A stretch of DNA of 64,000 nt. It comes from Pseudoalteromonas sp. 3D05 (GTDB taxonomy: Bacteria; Pseudomonadota; Gammaproteobacteria; Enterobacterales; Alteromonadaceae). Each line of letters begins with the position of its first letter. The first letter of the stretch is position 1. The notes below the pieces were generated by a model, which worked only from the letters and a program-made list of their open reading frames with translations, did no database searches and had not been told where the DNA came from. Below, in pieces: positions 63,084 to 64,000 of this stretch. Where the stretch lies: the NCBI RefSeq assembly GCF_002723455.1, contig NZ_PDUS01000011.1:76203-140202 (forward strand), in the 5' to 3' direction. The translations under genes were made by a program, and so were the position numbers.

Positions 63084-63204
63084 AATGACTGCTTTACCTA
63101 CTGTGCTAATGAACGAGGCATTTTATGCTATATAGCAATCTAATAAAAGTGACACTATACAAATAAACTAATCGCCACACCTTTCATTTAAAAGGTGTAA
63201 TAAA

Positions 63205-63234
63205 AAAGGGCCTAAACGTGAGTTCAGACCCTTT
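63205..63234 (-). terminator. Terminator of fimV
   Basis: 13-bp stem with AAAGGG/CCCTTT and GAAC/GTTT parts joined by G-U pairs that form only in the minus-strand RNA, a 4-base loop and a run of T. The strand-specific pairing shows it serves fimV. Confidence 0.75.
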
Positions 63235-63251
63235 GTTTATATAAAACACTA

Positions 63252-64000
63252 TTAGCCTAATTTAGCCTTCAAACTCTGCGCTTCTTGTTGCACTTCTTCA
63301 GGGCCATTCGCTATAACATCTTCAATAGCATCAAGCGCTGAGTCCATATCGTCTATTTCAATGTATGCGCGCGCTAAATCAAGCTTGGCAGAGTAGCCTC
63401 CGCTCTCTAAATCTACATCAGTCGGGTTTTCTCCCGCCAATAATGCATCATATTCACTTAGCCCCACATCCATATCAATGTCGTCATAAGGTTCGTGTTC
63501 AGGGCTTGCATCATCACTTTGTTCTATCAAGGCATCAATATCTACAAATTCATCATCAACAGGATCAAGGGTGCTTTGAGAGCTTTCTAACTCACTTGCT
63601 GGCGTGTCAGTTAACCCATTCAGCTCTGTTAGGTCCTCATTAAGCAACGCATCAAAGTCAACATCAAAATCATCACTGTCTTCAATGTTTAAAGGCTCAG
63701 GCTCCGCTAACTCACTGAGTAAAGAATCAAAATCAGTTTGAGTAAGATCGGCCATAAAGTCATCATCAAGTTCATCGTCTGATAAACTTGTTTCATCAAT
63801 ACTGCTTTCTAACTCTGTAGCAACGTCATCGTTAGCTATCTGACCAAGGGCCTCTTCATTGATATCATCAAGTTGACTGTCAAACACTGGCTCTTTCTTT
63901 TCATCATCAACCAGTAATTCATCCCCAATCAAGGGCTCGTCATCAAAATCTTGCTCTAATGTGTCAGAGTTTTCATTTGCGGACATAGCCTCAGCTAAGT
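63252..64000 (-). CDS. fimV: FimV-like protein, C-terminal part (runs off the window)
   Basis: The frame stays open to the window edge, so only the last 249 or so codons are seen; an internal Met at 63986 is not the likely start. About 190 residues are very rich in Asp and Glu (for example DDFMADLTQTDFDSLL), and the end is the FimV C-terminal TPR-like domain, YSAKLDLARAYIEIDDMDSALDAIEDVI followed by AQSLKAKLG. FimV/HubP proteins are peptidoglycan-binding polar organisers that recruit flagellar, chemotaxis and pilus proteins. Followed by a terminator, then truA. Confidence 0.88.
   Translation of the reverse strand, partial: LAEAMSANENSDTLEQDFDDEPLIGDELLVDDEKKEPVFDSQLDDINEEALGQIANDDVATELESSIDETSLSDDELDDDFMADLTQTDFDSLLSELAEPEPLNIEDSDDFDVDFDALLNEDLTELNGLTDTPASELESSQSTLDPVDDEFVDIDALIEQSDDASPEHEPYDDIDMDVGLSEYDALLAGENPTDVDLESGGYSAKLDLARAYIEIDDMDSALDAIEDVIANGPEEVQQEAQSLKAKLG

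Noticed and set aside
1-64000. tRNA, rRNA, CRISPR arrays, prophage or replication origin
   Set aside because: Intergenic regions were read for tRNA T-loops, regular spaced repeats, phage genes and DnaA-box clusters; none was found.

Overview
The window reads as chromosomal DNA of a marine gammaproteobacterium of the Alteromonadales, most likely Pseudoalteromonas. This is inferred from gene content and order (phhAB; psp divergent from pspF-sapABCDF; yfcL/epmC; clpB-pgeF-rluD and bamD; cysS/ppiB/lpxH; purF-cvpA-dedD-folC-accD-truA-fimV), from the low GC content and from protein similarity recognised by eye. No rRNA, tRNA, CRISPR array or prophage was seen.

Layout. 1-9.4 kb: a YgjP-type metallopeptidase, a pentapeptide-repeat potassium-channel-like protein, an MHYT hybrid kinase with an HD-GYP partner, two small metabolic genes, rlmI, and a PilZ/receiver pair. 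9.5-16.6 kb: hrpA, a small membrane protein, phhA-phhB and methionine gamma-lyase. 16.6-27 kb: the envelope-stress block ycjX-ycjF and pspABC, with a sigma-54-type promoter facing pspF, then sapABCDF. 27-30.8 kb: an AbgT transporter and the yfcL / ATP-NAD kinase / epmC cluster. 30.9-33 kb: an accessory island that looks like two integron gene cassettes with attC-like sites and no integrase, bracketed by a diverged inverted repeat. 33-44.7 kb: a DUF4112 protein, a CadC-like regulator divergent from a membrane-fused spermidine-synthase-like protein, a lysozyme-like lipoprotein, gshA, a PAS chemoreceptor and clpB. 44.7-50.7 kb: pgeF, rluD, bamD, an IS200-like transposase relic, cysS, ppiB and lpxH. 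50.7-57 kb: a histidine kinase with a receiver-EAL partner, a MITE-like repeat, miaE and a Yip1 protein. 57-64 kb: the purF-to-fimV cluster, cut by the window end inside fimV.

How the genes work together. The psp, ycjXF and sap genes form an envelope-stress and peptide-import neighbourhood with PspF at its centre. PhhA and PhhB turn phenylalanine into tyrosine and recycle the pterin cofactor. At least five genes belong to cyclic-di-GMP or two-component signalling (MHYT kinase, HD-GYP, PilZ, receiver-EAL, Cache kinase). The most unusual part is 30.9-33 kb: the ends of the first cassette match each other over 13 bases exactly as a circularised integron cassette requires, and the second cassette shows the same layout in a decayed form.
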